Below, in pieces: positions 17,429 through 26,147 of a stretch of 64,000 nucleotides of DNA. The stretch is from Microbacterium proteolyticum (GTDB lineage Bacteria; Actinomycetota; Actinomycetes; Actinomycetales; Microbacteriaceae), in contig NZ_CP121274.1 in NCBI RefSeq assembly GCF_029639405.1, positions 3,720,001 through 3,784,000 of the forward strand, read 5' to 3'. The translations under genes were made by a program, and so were the position numbers. Under the pieces are notes generated by a model. It had not been told where the DNA came from. It searched no databases and saw only the letters and a program-made list of their open reading frames with translations. Numbering within the stretch: the stretch's first letter is position 1; each line of letters begins with the position of its first letter.

Positions 17429-18219
17429 AGCGCGAGGCCCTGACCGGGCCGTGCGCTCTGCGCGGCAGCACCGAACAGGCGCGGGTCGGCGGGCCGCGTC
17501 CGCCCGGCCGGCACGACCGGCGCGGGCTCGGCGAGCGCCGGGTCCGGCGGGGCGTCATGCGTTCGCAGCAGGCTGACGTGCCCGAGGGTCGGGTTGTAGG
17601 TCAGCGTGTACTCGGCGACCGTGACCGAGCGGTCCAGCGCCCCGACGGGCGGGGCGTCGTAGACGTACCCGTTGACCAGGGCTGCGTCGGTCGTCTCCCG
17701 CCCGTAGTCCCACTGGGCCAGGTGCGCGACGGCCGCGTCGGGTCCGTCCCGGTCGATGAGGGTCAGCACCTCGTCGGCCTCCTCGCCCTGGAGGAACACG
17801 ACGCTCACCCACCGTGGCGCCGCCTCCGGCGCGCGGGTCGGGCCGTCGACGGCGATCCCGGCCAGGTCGACGCCGGCGGGCTGCCAGGCGATCCGGGAGG
17901 CGTGCTGCGAAGCCAGGTCGAGCCGCACCTGCACCTCGTCGAGCGCGTTCGCGGCGAGGTTGAGTGCGTCGGCGGCGGCGAGCGCGTAGACCCGGCCGAG
18001 GAACGGGTCGCCGTCGTCGGTGCGGGCGAGCTCATGGGCGTCGACGTGGCTGCGGGTGAGCTGGTCGAGCACCTGCCGCAGCGACCGGGTGCCGGCGATC
18101 AGCTCGCCGAGGACCGGGTAGGTGCTGGTCGGCGGCATGTCCCGCGTGGCGTGCGCGAGGCCACGCAGCGCGACGGCGCTCTCCTTGGCGTCCGCGAGCG
18201 GGTCGGTCAGAGTCGGCAT
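17425..18219 (-). CDS. conserved conjugation-operon protein of unknown function
   Basis: 264 residues, soluble. The N-terminal half is helical (LADAKESAVALRGLAHATRDM ... ALAAADALNLAANALDEVQVRL). The C-terminal part is beta-rich (WVSVVFLQGEEADEVLTLID, LVNGYVYDAPPVG, VAEYTLTYNPTLGHVSLLR) and ends in a Pro/Ala-rich tail. The start is supported by GGAGGACAACGCC upstream. It lies between the VirB4 gene (overlapping) and the SCO6880-like gene, so a structural or regulatory transfer role is likely. I do not recognise the family. Confidence 0.6.
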   Translation of the reverse strand: MPTLTDPLADAKESAVALRGLAHATRDMPPTSTYPVLGELIAGTRSLRQVLDQLTRSHVDAHELARTDDGDPFLGRVYALAAADALNLAANALDEVQVRLDLASQHASRIAWQPAGVDLAGIAVDGPTRAPEAAPRWVSVVFLQGEEADEVLTLIDRDGPDAAVAHLAQWDYGRETTDAALVNGYVYDAPPVGALDRSVTVAEYTLTYNPTLGHVSLLRTHDAPPDPALAEPAPVVPAGRTRPADPRLFGAAAQSARPGQGLAL

Positions 18220-18270
18220 GGCGTTGTCCTCCGGTGGATGGGCTGTCGGAAGACAGGTGCGCGGGGCCGG

Positions 18271-19743
18271 TCAGACGGTGCGGCACAGCGGCAGTGCGGC
18301 GGCGGCGAACGCGGCCGCCTGCTGCCCGACCAGGCGGCGCGTCTCGCACGACGCCTGGATCGCTGCCTGCTCGAGGGCGGACACGGCGCCCTCCAGCTCG
18401 TCGAGGGTCGGCGCGGACACGGCGATCAGGCCCGTGTAGCGCAGGATGCCGTGGCCGCTGGTTAGGTCCGCTTCCTGCTGGAGGACATCCTCGAACTCGG
18501 CGGACTGCTGCGCATCCTCGATCTGGCCGATCCGCTGACGCTGGTGTGCGTCGCTGATGTACTCGGTCTTCTTCTTGCGGATGTCGCGGGCGGCCTGGTC
18601 GGAGCGGATCGGGGTGGCGATCAGCGAGAACGCGCGCCGCACGCCCGAGGACAGCAGGATCGGGGCGAGGAACCCCGGATACACCAGCGACCGGGGCCAT
18701 TCGGTGATCCACAGCACCGCGTGGAAAGCGGAGTCTGAGCGCAGGTGCTGCCAGCTCTCGGTGAGTGCGACGGGGCCGGCTGTGGCGAGGTTGCGGCCGA
18801 GGTCGCGGTGCCGTTCCAGGGTCGCCGCGACGGCTGGGTCATACGCCGAGCGCAGCATGACGGCGATCTCGCCGGGGCCGGCCCACTCCGAAGGGGTCAG
18901 GTCCGCGGCGCGCAACGCAGCGGACAGGGTGGTCATTTCCTGGCGCAGCACGGCGGCGGCGCCCCTCATCCCGCCGCCAGCGGTGCGGATCGCGCGGGCT
19001 GCGGCGCGCATGTCGAGCGCGACCGAGAGCGTCGTGGCGTGCAGCTCCCCGGCGGGGCCGGCGCGGTCGATGAGCTCGGCGTACACGGTCGAGGTCCACG
19101 AGCCGTCGGCGCGGCCGTGCTCGGACCACCACTCGGCCAGGCCGCTGCCGGAGTCGGGCAGCGTGCGCTCCAACACTTGCACGCGCGCGAGCCGTCCCGA
19201 CCGGCAGCAGGTCGCCAGCACCCGACCCCAGCCCGTGACGCGGCGCTCCTGCTCGCTGGGGTCCAGCAGCACGAACGCGGGATGGGTTACGGTCAGCACC
19301 GCCGTCAGGGTCTGGGCGTGCGGGTCGTGGATCATCGCGGCGTCAGTCGCCGGGTCGAGGTACTCTCGCAGCGCCGCGGCGTCGCCGGGCAGAGCGAGCG
19401 TGCCGGCCGGGCGAGGCTTGACGATCCGGGCGCGGAACAGCAGTTGCCCGCCCGTGGTCCGCCAGACCCAGCGCAACGCGATCGGCACCCACTCGATGAG
19501 CTTCCGGCCGCCGGCAGGCACCCAGGCCAGCACGGCGCAGAGCAGGCAGATCGGGGCGGCGTAGGCCAGCAGGATGCCGCCGCCCATGTAGAGGGCGACG
19601 ACGATCGACAGCGCCGCGACGGCGAGGACGAGCAGTTGCGACAGCGACAGGCCCAGCAGCACGCCGCGGCGGGTGAGCCGGCTGAACTTCACGGGGTGCA
19701 GCTCGGGTTCGTCTCGATGGCCGCCTCGGGTGCGAGATGCCAT
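18271..19743 (-). CDS. SCO6880-family conjugation membrane protein
   Basis: 490 residues. Two adjacent membrane helices at about 28-52 and 55-76 (VLLGLSLSQLLVLAVAALSI, ILLAYAAPICLLCAVLAWV) are followed by a large soluble domain with MIHDPHAQTLTAVLTVTHPAF and a helical region RKKKTEYISDAHQRQRIGQ. This matches the SCO6880 family found beside VirB4 ATPases in actinobacterial elements, which resembles a VirB3 plus VirB4 N-terminal domain. The start is three bases after the stop of the VirB6-like gene. Confidence 0.75.
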   Translation of the reverse strand: MASRTRGGHRDEPELHPVKFSRLTRRGVLLGLSLSQLLVLAVAALSIVVALYMGGGILLAYAAPICLLCAVLAWVPAGGRKLIEWVPIALRWVWRTTGGQLLFRARIVKPRPAGTLALPGDAAALREYLDPATDAAMIHDPHAQTLTAVLTVTHPAFVLLDPSEQERRVTGWGRVLATCCRSGRLARVQVLERTLPDSGSGLAEWWSEHGRADGSWTSTVYAELIDRAGPAGELHATTLSVALDMRAAARAIRTAGGGMRGAAAVLRQEMTTLSAALRAADLTPSEWAGPGEIAVMLRSAYDPAVAATLERHRDLGRNLATAGPVALTESWQHLRSDSAFHAVLWITEWPRSLVYPGFLAPILLSSGVRRAFSLIATPIRSDQAARDIRKKKTEYISDAHQRQRIGQIEDAQQSAEFEDVLQQEADLTSGHGILRYTGLIAVSAPTLDELEGAVSALEQAAIQASCETRRLVGQQAAAFAAAALPLCRTV

Positions 19744-19746
19744 GAC

Positions 19747-21189
19747 CTACTCCTTCTTCGCCGGGGGCTGCGGACGGGCCGGCGGGTCGGGCTGCCGTGG
19801 CGGCGGCGATGCCGGCGCGGCCGGCCGCGCCGGAGCGGACGGCGGGCTGCTCGGCGGTGCGGCCGGGGTGGGCGCGGTCGGCTCGGCGGCGTCTGCGTGC
19901 CCACCGACTGCGGCGGCGACGGCGTTGCCGGCCTTGGGTCCGGCAGTCGCGGCGGCTCCTGCGACCTTCGCGCCGACAACGACGGCCGCGCCGATCGGAC
20001 CTGCAGCGGCCGCGCCGCCACCCGCCGCGGCCGCACCACCGCCCGCAGCACCCGCGCCGGCGCCTCCGCCCGAGGCGGCGGCGCCACCAGCGGGAGCGGC
20101 GGCTCCAGCCTGTGCGCCGGCGCCCGCTCCACCCGCTGATGCGCTGCCACCCCCGGTCCCGCTCGGGGGTGCCCCGGTGGGGGCCGCAGGCCGGCCGCCA
20201 CCAGAGGGGGCGTCGCCGCCGTCGAGGATCTTCTTCGGGGACGCGCCGTTACCGCCCCCGCTCGGGACCGGCACGGGCCGGTTCATGGCGGACTTGGCCT
20301 CCTGTTCGGCCGACATCGCGTGGTACATGTCGAACCCGACGAAGGAGATGAACTTGTAGGTCATGTACGGCGCGAACGCGGCGACGAGCATGAGGACGAC
20401 GCCGGCGATCGGGTCGCTGATGGAGGCGAGGTCGAGGTCGATTGGTTGGGAGACCTGGGCGACGGCGACGAGGAAGACGACGACGAGGACGAGTTTGGAC
20501 AGGATCAGGGCGATCACGAACGTCGCCCACTTGCCGAACCAGCCGCGGGTCGCATCCCATGACGCGCCGGCCAGGGCGACCGGGGCGAATACGATCGCGA
20601 CCAGCAGCAGCGCTTTGCGCACGAGCAGGGAGAACCACACGATCGCGGCGGCGGAGATCGCAAGCCCTGCCAAGAAGATCGTGATGATCGCGCCGACGCC
20701 GGGGGCGGCGATGTTGATGCCGGCCAGCGCCCCGCCGAGGAGGGCGATCTTGTCGCCCATGTCTTCCATCGAGTTGCCGGTGGCTTGGACGATGCCGATG
20801 CACAACTGGTCGGTGATTTCCAGCAGCGTCCCGGTCAGGGTGAGGACGACGAAGGAGCCGAGCACGGATTTCGCCAGCCCCAGCGCGGCACGGGGCAACG
20901 CGCCGGGGTCGCGGCGGATCAGGCCGGTGATGAGCTGGAGGCAGAAGAAGATGAGCATCACGAAGATGGCGACGCCGAACAGCAGGTTGTAGACGCCGAC
21001 GTACTCGGCGCCGGTGACGTCGACGAGGGTCGTGGTGTCGAACACGGACCACACGGCCTCGAACAGCCATCCCGCGGCGGCGCCCATTGCCTGCGCGAGC
21101 CAGTCGAACGGCGCGGCGACCAGGGAGGCGACGCCTTCGCCGACGGCGTCGCAGACGCCGGAGATCACGGGGATGTCGCACACGCTCAT
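19747..21189 (-). CDS. TrbL/VirB6-like polytopic channel protein with Gly/Ala-rich tail
   Basis: 480 residues. About seven membrane segments between 60 and 290, including VYNLLFGVAIFVMLIFFCLQ, IITIFLAGLAISAAAIVWFSLLV and FVIALILSKLVLVVVFLVAVA, fit VirB6/TrbL. The last 170 residues are a low-complexity Gly/Ala/Pro tail (GGGSASAGGAGAGAQAG) that is probably disordered. It would form part of the inner-membrane translocation pore. The N-terminal CDIPVISGVCDAVGEG motif is shared by actinobacterial homologues known to me as conjugal transfer TrbL. Confidence 0.78.
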   Translation of the reverse strand: MSVCDIPVISGVCDAVGEGVASLVAAPFDWLAQAMGAAAGWLFEAVWSVFDTTTLVDVTGAEYVGVYNLLFGVAIFVMLIFFCLQLITGLIRRDPGALPRAALGLAKSVLGSFVVLTLTGTLLEITDQLCIGIVQATGNSMEDMGDKIALLGGALAGINIAAPGVGAIITIFLAGLAISAAAIVWFSLLVRKALLLVAIVFAPVALAGASWDATRGWFGKWATFVIALILSKLVLVVVFLVAVAQVSQPIDLDLASISDPIAGVVLMLVAAFAPYMTYKFISFVGFDMYHAMSAEQEAKSAMNRPVPVPSGGGNGASPKKILDGGDAPSGGGRPAAPTGAPPSGTGGGSASAGGAGAGAQAGAAAPAGGAAASGGGAGAGAAGGGAAAAGGGAAAAGPIGAAVVVGAKVAGAAATAGPKAGNAVAAAVGGHADAAEPTAPTPAAPPSSPPSAPARPAAPASPPPRQPDPPARPQPPAKKE

Positions 21190-21223
21190 GGGCGGCGCTC
21201 CCGGTGCGCGCTCGGGCGGCCCG

Positions 21224-21493
21224 TCATACGCTCTGGCCCACGTTCCAGAAGAAGTTGATGAGGGTGACGCTCGCGCCGCAGATGATCGCCGCGCCGCAGC
21301 TGACCAGGACGCCGACCTTGCCGCGGCTGGCGAGGTGGGGGTTGCTGCTGTTCGCGCCGAAGCCCCAGATGATCGCCGAGACGATCAGGGCCAGGACGCT
21401 GAGGATCAGGCCCACGGTCATGATCGCGCCGACGATGGTGCGCAGCTGCTCGATACCGGGCAGGCCGGTGCCGTTGGGGTCGATGTCGATCAC
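21224..21493 (-). CDS. small DUF6112-type membrane protein (VirB2-like candidate)
   Basis: 89 residues with two membrane helices (MTVGLILSVLALIVSAIIWG and VGVLVSCGAAIICGASVTLINFFW) separated by a short basic loop, as in VirB2/TrbC pilins and DUF6112 proteins. An AAGGAG site precedes the start. It forms a tandem with the related 88-residue gene upstream: both share the 'QLR.I.GA', helix, 'LAS..' and helix layout. Confidence 0.7.
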   Translation of the reverse strand: MIDIDPNGTGLPGIEQLRTIVGAIMTVGLILSVLALIVSAIIWGFGANSSNPHLASRGKVGVLVSCGAAIICGASVTLINFFWNVGQSV

Positions 21494-21536
21494 GGTGGGC
21501 TCCTTGACGTTCGCGAGGGATGGGTTCTCGCGAGTC

Positions 21537-21557
21537 AGGTGCGCGGGCCGTCCCGCG
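21537..21557 (-). promoter_or_regulatory. intercistronic GCGCACCT motif with hairpin
   Basis: The spacer between the two DUF6112-like genes carries the recurring motif (AGGTGCGCG on the plus strand, 21537-21545). Six-base arms CGCGGG (21542-21547) and CCCGCG (21552-21557) around CCGT form a compact stem. Similar motif copies occur in several other spacers of the same operons. Confidence 0.45.
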
Positions 21558-21563
21558 GGGGCG

Positions 21564-21830
21564 TCAGAGACCGGAGCCGAGGGTGATCAGCCAGTTCAGC
21601 CACGCGACGCCGGCGCCGGCGAGCACGGCGGTGCCGAGCGCGACGAGCAGTCCCGTCCGTGCGCGGGTGGCTGTCTGATAGTTGCCGTGTGAGGACGCCA
21701 GCGCCCAGGTGATCGCGCAGACGATGAGCATCAGCACGGCGATGATGAGCACGAACATCAGCAGGGCTCCGATGACCTGACGCAGTTCCGTCGCGCCCCC
21801 GGTGGCGCCGAAGTCGGGGAACACGTCCAT
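21564..21830 (-). CDS. second small DUF6112-type membrane protein (VirB2-like candidate)
   Basis: 88 residues with the same two-helix layout as its neighbour (QVIGALLMFVLIIAVLMLIV and TGLLVALGTAVLAGAGVAWLNW). ATELRQVIGAL and NYQTATRARTG mirror the equivalent positions of the downstream protein, so the pair probably arose by duplication. The ATG overlaps the stop of the wall-hydrolase gene (TGATG), which excludes longer starts. Confidence 0.7.
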   Translation of the reverse strand: MDVFPDFGATGGATELRQVIGALLMFVLIIAVLMLIVCAITWALASSHGNYQTATRARTGLLVALGTAVLAGAGVAWLNWLITLGSGL

Positions 21831-23011
21831 CAGGCCACCCCCGCGCCAGGGCGACATGCAGAGGTGCTGGCGGCGTCCAGGTCGAGCGCGCCATGTTCGG
21901 CCAGCCACGGCTCGGAATCAACGGCAGCGGCGTTCGACCCGCCTTCGCGGATCTCGAAGTGCAGGTGGGCTCCGGTGGACTGCCCGGAGGAGCCGACGTC
22001 GCCGATGTGCTGTCCGGCCGTCACGGTCTGCCCATCGGTGACGTAGATGGCGTTGGCCCACATGTGCGCGTAGGCGGACGCCACCCGTTGCCCTCCGACC
22101 GTGTGCTCGATGACGATGAGGTTGCCGTAGCCGCCGGATGGTCCGGCGTGGGTGACCACGCCGTCGGCGATCGCGAAGATCGGGGTGCCGTCCGCGGCGG
22201 CGAGGTCGGTCCCCGTGTGCATCGACCGCTCACCGGTGATGGGGTGGATGCGCATCCCGAACGGGTCGGATCTCACCCAGGTTCCGGTCGGCAGCGGAAA
22301 CACAATCCTGGTGGTCTCCGGCACGATCGGGGTGGCCGAGCCTCCGCCTCCTCCGCGTGGCGGGGTGGTCAGGACGCGCAGGATCGTCTCGGCCACCGGC
22401 CGGTAGTTCTGATAGCGGTCGGGGTAGGCGCTAACCTCGACCGCTTGCGCAGCCTCGCCGGGGTCCATCTGCTGCCAGCCGGGGATGTCGAGCAGCCCGC
22501 GCGGGCTCGGGTAGTTGGGGCCGTCAGGTCCGCCGTAGAACGCGCGCGCCTGGTAGTCGGGGTCCATCAGTTCCGCGACGGTTCCCCAGCCGGAGGCGGG
22601 TCGCATCTGGAACAGCCCGAGGCTGTCGTGGTCGGCGCCGTTCCCGTCGTTCGGGTAGTCGCCGGACTCGGGATAGGTGCCGGTGTTGGCGAGCATCCGC
22701 AGCCGCGATTCGGTCAGGGCAGCCATCAACGCGATGACGACGCCCGGCGCGCCAACGCCACTGGTGCGCCCGCCGACCGTGATGATCGTGGCCGCATGGG
22801 TCAGCTGCGTTCGGGTCAGCGTGATCGAGGTGCCGTCCGCCGCGGTCGCGGTCAGCTCCTCCGGGATGGCACCGACCGTCAGGGAGCCGGGCAGGCATGC
22901 CGCGGCCTGCATGGCCGGGTTGACCAGTAGCCCGACGGCCAGCAGCGCCGGCGACGGGCCGAGGAAGATCAGCAGCGCGAGGGCGAGGGCGAGCTTCTTC
23001 ACGCCGATCAC
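21830..23011 (-). CDS. conjugation-associated wall hydrolase: lytic transglycosylase plus M23 peptidase
   Basis: 393 residues from a GTG that overlaps the previous stop (GTGA, 23008-23011). The N-terminal membrane anchor is KLALALALLIFLGPSPALLAVG. Residues about 100-200 form a transglycosylase-like domain (IALMAALTESRLRML with the likely catalytic Glu, DHDSLGLFQMRPASGWG). The C-terminal M23/LytM domain has the zinc ligands in MHTGTDLAA and GAHLHFEIREGG. This VirB1-like enzyme would open peptidoglycan locally for the transfer apparatus. Confidence 0.88.
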   Translation of the reverse strand: MIGVKKLALALALLIFLGPSPALLAVGLLVNPAMQAAACLPGSLTVGAIPEELTATAADGTSITLTRTQLTHAATIITVGGRTSGVGAPGVVIALMAALTESRLRMLANTGTYPESGDYPNDGNGADHDSLGLFQMRPASGWGTVAELMDPDYQARAFYGGPDGPNYPSPRGLLDIPGWQQMDPGEAAQAVEVSAYPDRYQNYRPVAETILRVLTTPPRGGGGGSATPIVPETTRIVFPLPTGTWVRSDPFGMRIHPITGERSMHTGTDLAAADGTPIFAIADGVVTHAGPSGGYGNLIVIEHTVGGQRVASAYAHMWANAIYVTDGQTVTAGQHIGDVGSSGQSTGAHLHFEIREGGSNAAAVDSEPWLAEHGALDLDAASTSACRPGAGVA

Positions 23012-23700
23012 CGCAGCGGGTTGTCGAGCTGCGAGAGCCGCAGCAGCCGGCACGGCCCGGTGGAGAACTCCGGCGCCGGTGGGGAGCAGACGATGAACAC
23101 GGTGAACGACACCGGATGTTCGGAGGTGATCTGCTGCCCGTTCCAGATGCCGGTGCGGTGCCGGGTCGCGTCGATCGTGAACGCGGTGGTGCCCGGTAGC
23201 AGTTGGCCGGGCCGGGCCTGCGCGAGTGCGTCCGCCCACCCATCCGGCACGCCGATGCTGTCGATAGTCAGGCTCTGCCGGGTGGCGTAGCCGCGCAGTT
23301 GCGCCCAGGCGGAACTCGTCGGCAGGTAGCCGGTGATGTCCGAGGCGAGGCCGTTCTGCTCCCCGGTGCTGGTCTCGACGACCTCGAGCAGGACGTCGGC
23401 GATGTCCAGCGGCCCGTAGCCGGCTCCGGCGTCCCAGGTGAACAGGGTGGCCGCGACCGACCGAGCGAACTGCTCTGGGTTATGGGTGAGCCGCACGGCG
23501 GCGGGCTCGTCCGCCGTCGGGAATGTCTCGGACGGGTTCGGTGTGGAAGAGGTGCTCGGGGCCGGGGCGGGCGGGGCGTCGCGGCGGGGGCCGGCCAGCA
23601 GCCCGTACACGCCGACACCCGCCAGGATCAGCAGCAGGCCGGCGGCGATCAGCGCGAGGATCAGGCGGGTGCGGCGTCCGGGTCGGGTGGTCAGCTCCAT
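23008..23700 (-). CDS. single-pass membrane protein, TcpC/VirB8-like candidate
   Basis: 230 residues. A basic N-terminus (RPGRRTR), one membrane helix at about 12-35 (LILALIAAGLLLILAGVGVYGLL), a Pro/Ser/Thr linker, then an extracellular alpha/beta domain (FARSVAATLFTWDAG ... FTVFIVCSPP). This topology and the 'a..fa.a.FtWd' helix are typical of the NTF2-like VirB8/TcpC components of Gram-positive conjugation machines. Position between the ParB-like gene and the wall hydrolase supports it. The family is inferred from layout. Confidence 0.6.
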   Translation of the reverse strand: MELTTRPGRRTRLILALIAAGLLLILAGVGVYGLLAGPRRDAPPAPAPSTSSTPNPSETFPTADEPAAVRLTHNPEQFARSVAATLFTWDAGAGYGPLDIADVLLEVVETSTGEQNGLASDITGYLPTSSAWAQLRGYATRQSLTIDSIGVPDGWADALAQARPGQLLPGTTAFTIDATRHRTGIWNGQQITSEHPVSFTVFIVCSPPAPEFSTGPCRLLRLSQLDNPLR

Positions 23701-23707
23701 GCTGTCC

Positions 23708-23730
23708 AGGTGCGCGGGGCGTCCCCGCGC
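23708..23730 (-). promoter_or_regulatory. intercistronic GCGCACCT motif with 8-bp stem
   Basis: In the 34-bp spacer before the TcpC-like gene, AGGTGCGCG (23708-23716) is followed by an exact stem: GCGCGGGG (23712-23719), loop CGT, CCCCGCGC (23723-23730). It is the strongest hairpin among the repeated intercistronic motifs and could set mRNA processing or translation between the two genes. Confidence 0.45.
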
Positions 23731-23734
23731 TCGC

Positions 23735-24808
23735 TCAGAGGGCGATCAGACGGTGGGCGCGTGCCGAGCGCATCTGCTCGGCCATCTCGTTCAGCGCGTC
23801 GAGCACGGCCTCGAACCCGGCCCACTGCTCCTCGTCGAGCGCGGCGGCGAGCTCGACGGGATCGAAGTGCGAGGTGAAGCCCTGCAAGTCGTCCACGGTG
23901 GCGACGAACACCCGCACCGGGTAGCGGGCTGCCTCATCCGGCCCTGCGGCTGTCAGTGTCTGGGCGGGGCGACGCTTGGTCGCCCCGCGGACGCGGGCGA
24001 GCGTCTCGGCGGCGACGCGCTCCAGTCCGGCCGCGCGGGTGGTGGCCTGCTGGCTGCGCAAGCGGGCGAGCGCGCGGGCCGCGGCGTCGCGGACCCCGCC
24101 GGGCTCGGTGTCGTCCTCGGCCAGACGCTCCAGTTCGGCGAGGGACTGCTCGGCCTGCGCCCGCCGGTAGGCGGGGCTGACGGGTCCGCCCTGGCCGATC
24201 GCGTCCAGCCCGGCCTGGGCGGATTCGCGCACGGACGCCGGCTGCGCCGCATCGGCGGCGAGTTCCTCCAGCCGGCCGATCTGCTCCAGCTTCGTGTATC
24301 CCTTCTTGCCGGTGACGATCAGCGCCGCCTGCTCGCGGGTGTCACCGGCTTCAGTCTGCGGTGCCGTCGATTCGGCGGCACCGTCTGACCTGGGGTTTCT
24401 TCCTTCCGCGGTGAACCTGCTGGCCTCCTGGCGGCGGGCGGCGTCCGCGGCGAGCTCGGCGCGCAGCTCCCGGTACAGAGATGCCTTTTCCAGGTCGGTG
24501 TAGTCCAGGCGGAGCTGGTTCTCGTCCTGCTCCGCCAGCAGCAGGGAGAGCTTGTCGGAGATCCCGGTGCGCACCCACACGTTCACGGTCTTCAGCCCGA
24601 GGTACTGCGCCGCCAAGTAGCGCCGTCCGCCACAGATGAGCAGCCCGTCAGGGGCGATCGTCAGCGGGTGCAGGAACCCCTGACGACGGATCGACTCCGC
24701 CAGCTCCGGGATGTTGCCCTGCTCGCGCCGGTGCCGATAGCCCATGCGGATCGCGTCGAGAGACCACTCCAGTTCGATGTGCCCGGCAGTCGGGTCGCTC
24801 TCGCTCAT
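23735..24808 (-). CDS. ParB/sulfiredoxin-domain DNA-binding protein
   Basis: 357 residues. The ParB N-terminal domain covers about 15-95: NIPELAESIRRQGFLHPLTI, then LLICGGRRYLAAQYLG with the ICGGRR box. A helical region with LLLAEQDENQLRLDYTDLEKA follows, where a KorB/ParB-like HTH is expected, and a long charged helical tail ends in AALDEEQWAGFEAVLDALNEMAEQM. ParB-like proteins in conjugative elements act in partition or as operon regulators. No ParA is visible in the window. The ATG overlaps the upstream stop (TGATG). Confidence 0.75.
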   Translation of the reverse strand: MSESDPTAGHIELEWSLDAIRMGYRHRREQGNIPELAESIRRQGFLHPLTIAPDGLLICGGRRYLAAQYLGLKTVNVWVRTGISDKLSLLLAEQDENQLRLDYTDLEKASLYRELRAELAADAARRQEASRFTAEGRNPRSDGAAESTAPQTEAGDTREQAALIVTGKKGYTKLEQIGRLEELAADAAQPASVRESAQAGLDAIGQGGPVSPAYRRAQAEQSLAELERLAEDDTEPGGVRDAAARALARLRSQQATTRAAGLERVAAETLARVRGATKRRPAQTLTAAGPDEAARYPVRVFVATVDDLQGFTSHFDPVELAAALDEEQWAGFEAVLDALNEMAEQMRSARAHRLIAL

Positions 24809-25641
24809 CACACCTCGCCCCCGCGGACGGTGATCGGGTTGGCGAGGATGATCGTCAGGGCCAGGTCGTCGTCGGCGGCGATCTCGGCGACCGGATACCC
24901 GCGGGTCAGGCGCAGCAGCACTCCGCGGCCGGTGTTGGTCGCCGCGAGCGTCGGGTCCGGGCTGCCGAGCACGACCCGCAGCAGTGTCGTCCACGACACC
25001 CGCGGCATATCCAGCAGCGCGCGGGCGTGCTTGTCGCGGCGCAGCGACTCGTAGGCGGCTCGCCGCGATCCGGTCTCGATGAGCCGTCCGCTGATGTACT
25101 CGATCGCGGCGCGGGTGAGGTCCTCGGGCCAGTCCAGCGCGACGAACAGGGCGATGGTCTCCTCGAGGGCGCGGCGTGCCTGCTCGGAGCGGTCGTCGCT
25201 CTCGTCGTCTGTGTCCTCGGGTGCATCGACGCGGAACGCCGGGTGGTACTCGGTGATCGAGGTCTCCCGGTCGGAGAACCGCTCGGCCTCGTGGAAGCCG
25301 GAGTATTCGGCGCGGCGGGCCTGATGGGTGGAGCACAGCATCCCGGCGGCCTGCTCGTCGGCCTTCAGGGTGATGTCCACCGCGCGGGTGACGACCGCCC
25401 ACGGGTCGTCGGCACGGCGCACCGAGGACGAGCGCATCGCGTCGAACGCGGCCGGGGCGGCGTCCTCGGGCTCCTGCCGGTGCTTGCGGGCCAGGCCCGC
25501 GTACTTGCGGATCGTGTACTGCATCAGCGCCGCCGCCTCCGGGTCGGAGCGCCATGCGCCAGGGCCGGCGTCGTGCAGGCGGACGAGCAGAACGCGAAGT
25601 CCCTCGCTCGTGGCGAACGCGGGCTGAGTGGTGTGCAGCAT
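24808..25641 (-). CDS. conserved element-encoded protein of unknown function
   Basis: 277 residues, soluble, with a strong AGGAGGT ribosome site ahead of the ATG at 25639-25641. It is rich in charged helices: MQYTIRKYAGLARKHRQEPEDAAPAAFDAMRSS, then an acidic stretch DAPEDTDDESDDRSEQ at about 145, and AIEYISGRLIETGSRRAAYESLRRDKHARALLDMP. The length and a sigma-factor-like layout (two helical blocks around an acidic linker; residues 170-260 contain a possible HTH) are suggestive only. It is coupled to the ParB-like gene. Confidence 0.5.
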   Translation of the reverse strand: MLHTTQPAFATSEGLRVLLVRLHDAGPGAWRSDPEAAALMQYTIRKYAGLARKHRQEPEDAAPAAFDAMRSSSVRRADDPWAVVTRAVDITLKADEQAAGMLCSTHQARRAEYSGFHEAERFSDRETSITEYHPAFRVDAPEDTDDESDDRSEQARRALEETIALFVALDWPEDLTRAAIEYISGRLIETGSRRAAYESLRRDKHARALLDMPRVSWTTLLRVVLGSPDPTLAATNTGRGVLLRLTRGYPVAEIAADDDLALTIILANPITVRGGEV

Positions 25642-25733
25642 GATCGGGCACCTCCTGTGTGACAGGTAGGTGCGCGGGCACTCCCCAGCGGCCGGCCGGA
25701 CGCTGAGGAAGGTGCGCATACTGGGGCTCCGGC

Positions 25734-26147
25734 CTACTTCAGCCCGAGGGGTTCGAGCGAGGTCTGCGCGGCCGGGGTGTTCACACCGAACGCGGTCACC
25801 GGGGCGAGCCGGTGCGAGCGGCGCGCGATCCCGCGACGGGAGACCGCGACCGCGTTGGACGGCAGCCGCCGGGTCCGGCGGGCCAGCTCCGCCTGGAAGT
25901 CGATGCCCCGGCTCGATGCGCGCCCGCTCAGGCTGACGAACAGGTCGGTCGGACGCACCCACGCCACCGTGCTGCGGGCCGACGTCGCGGCCGGCGACGT
26001 GCCCGCAGCCTGACGGGACGGGTCGCCATGCACCGCGAGCTCGGACACGTCCGGCTCTGACCGCTCGGCGGCCGGGCGAACCAGCTGCGGGCCGGCCGCG
26101 CGCAGGTGGTCGTGAGACGGCTGCCCGTCGTGGATCGCGTCGCTCAT
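25734..26147 (-). CDS. small basic protein of unknown function
   Basis: 137 residues. The ATG (26145-26147) overlaps the stop of the DUF2637-like gene. The N-terminal half is variable; residues 70-135 are basic with RPTDLFVSLSGRASSRGIDFQAELARRTRRL and SNAVAVSRRGIARRSHRLAPVTAFG. No domain is recognised. It belongs to the same transcript as the primase and ParB-like genes. Confidence 0.5.
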   Translation of the reverse strand: MSDAIHDGQPSHDHLRAAGPQLVRPAAERSEPDVSELAVHGDPSRQAAGTSPAATSARSTVAWVRPTDLFVSLSGRASSRGIDFQAELARRTRRLPSNAVAVSRRGIARRSHRLAPVTAFGVNTPAAQTSLEPLGLK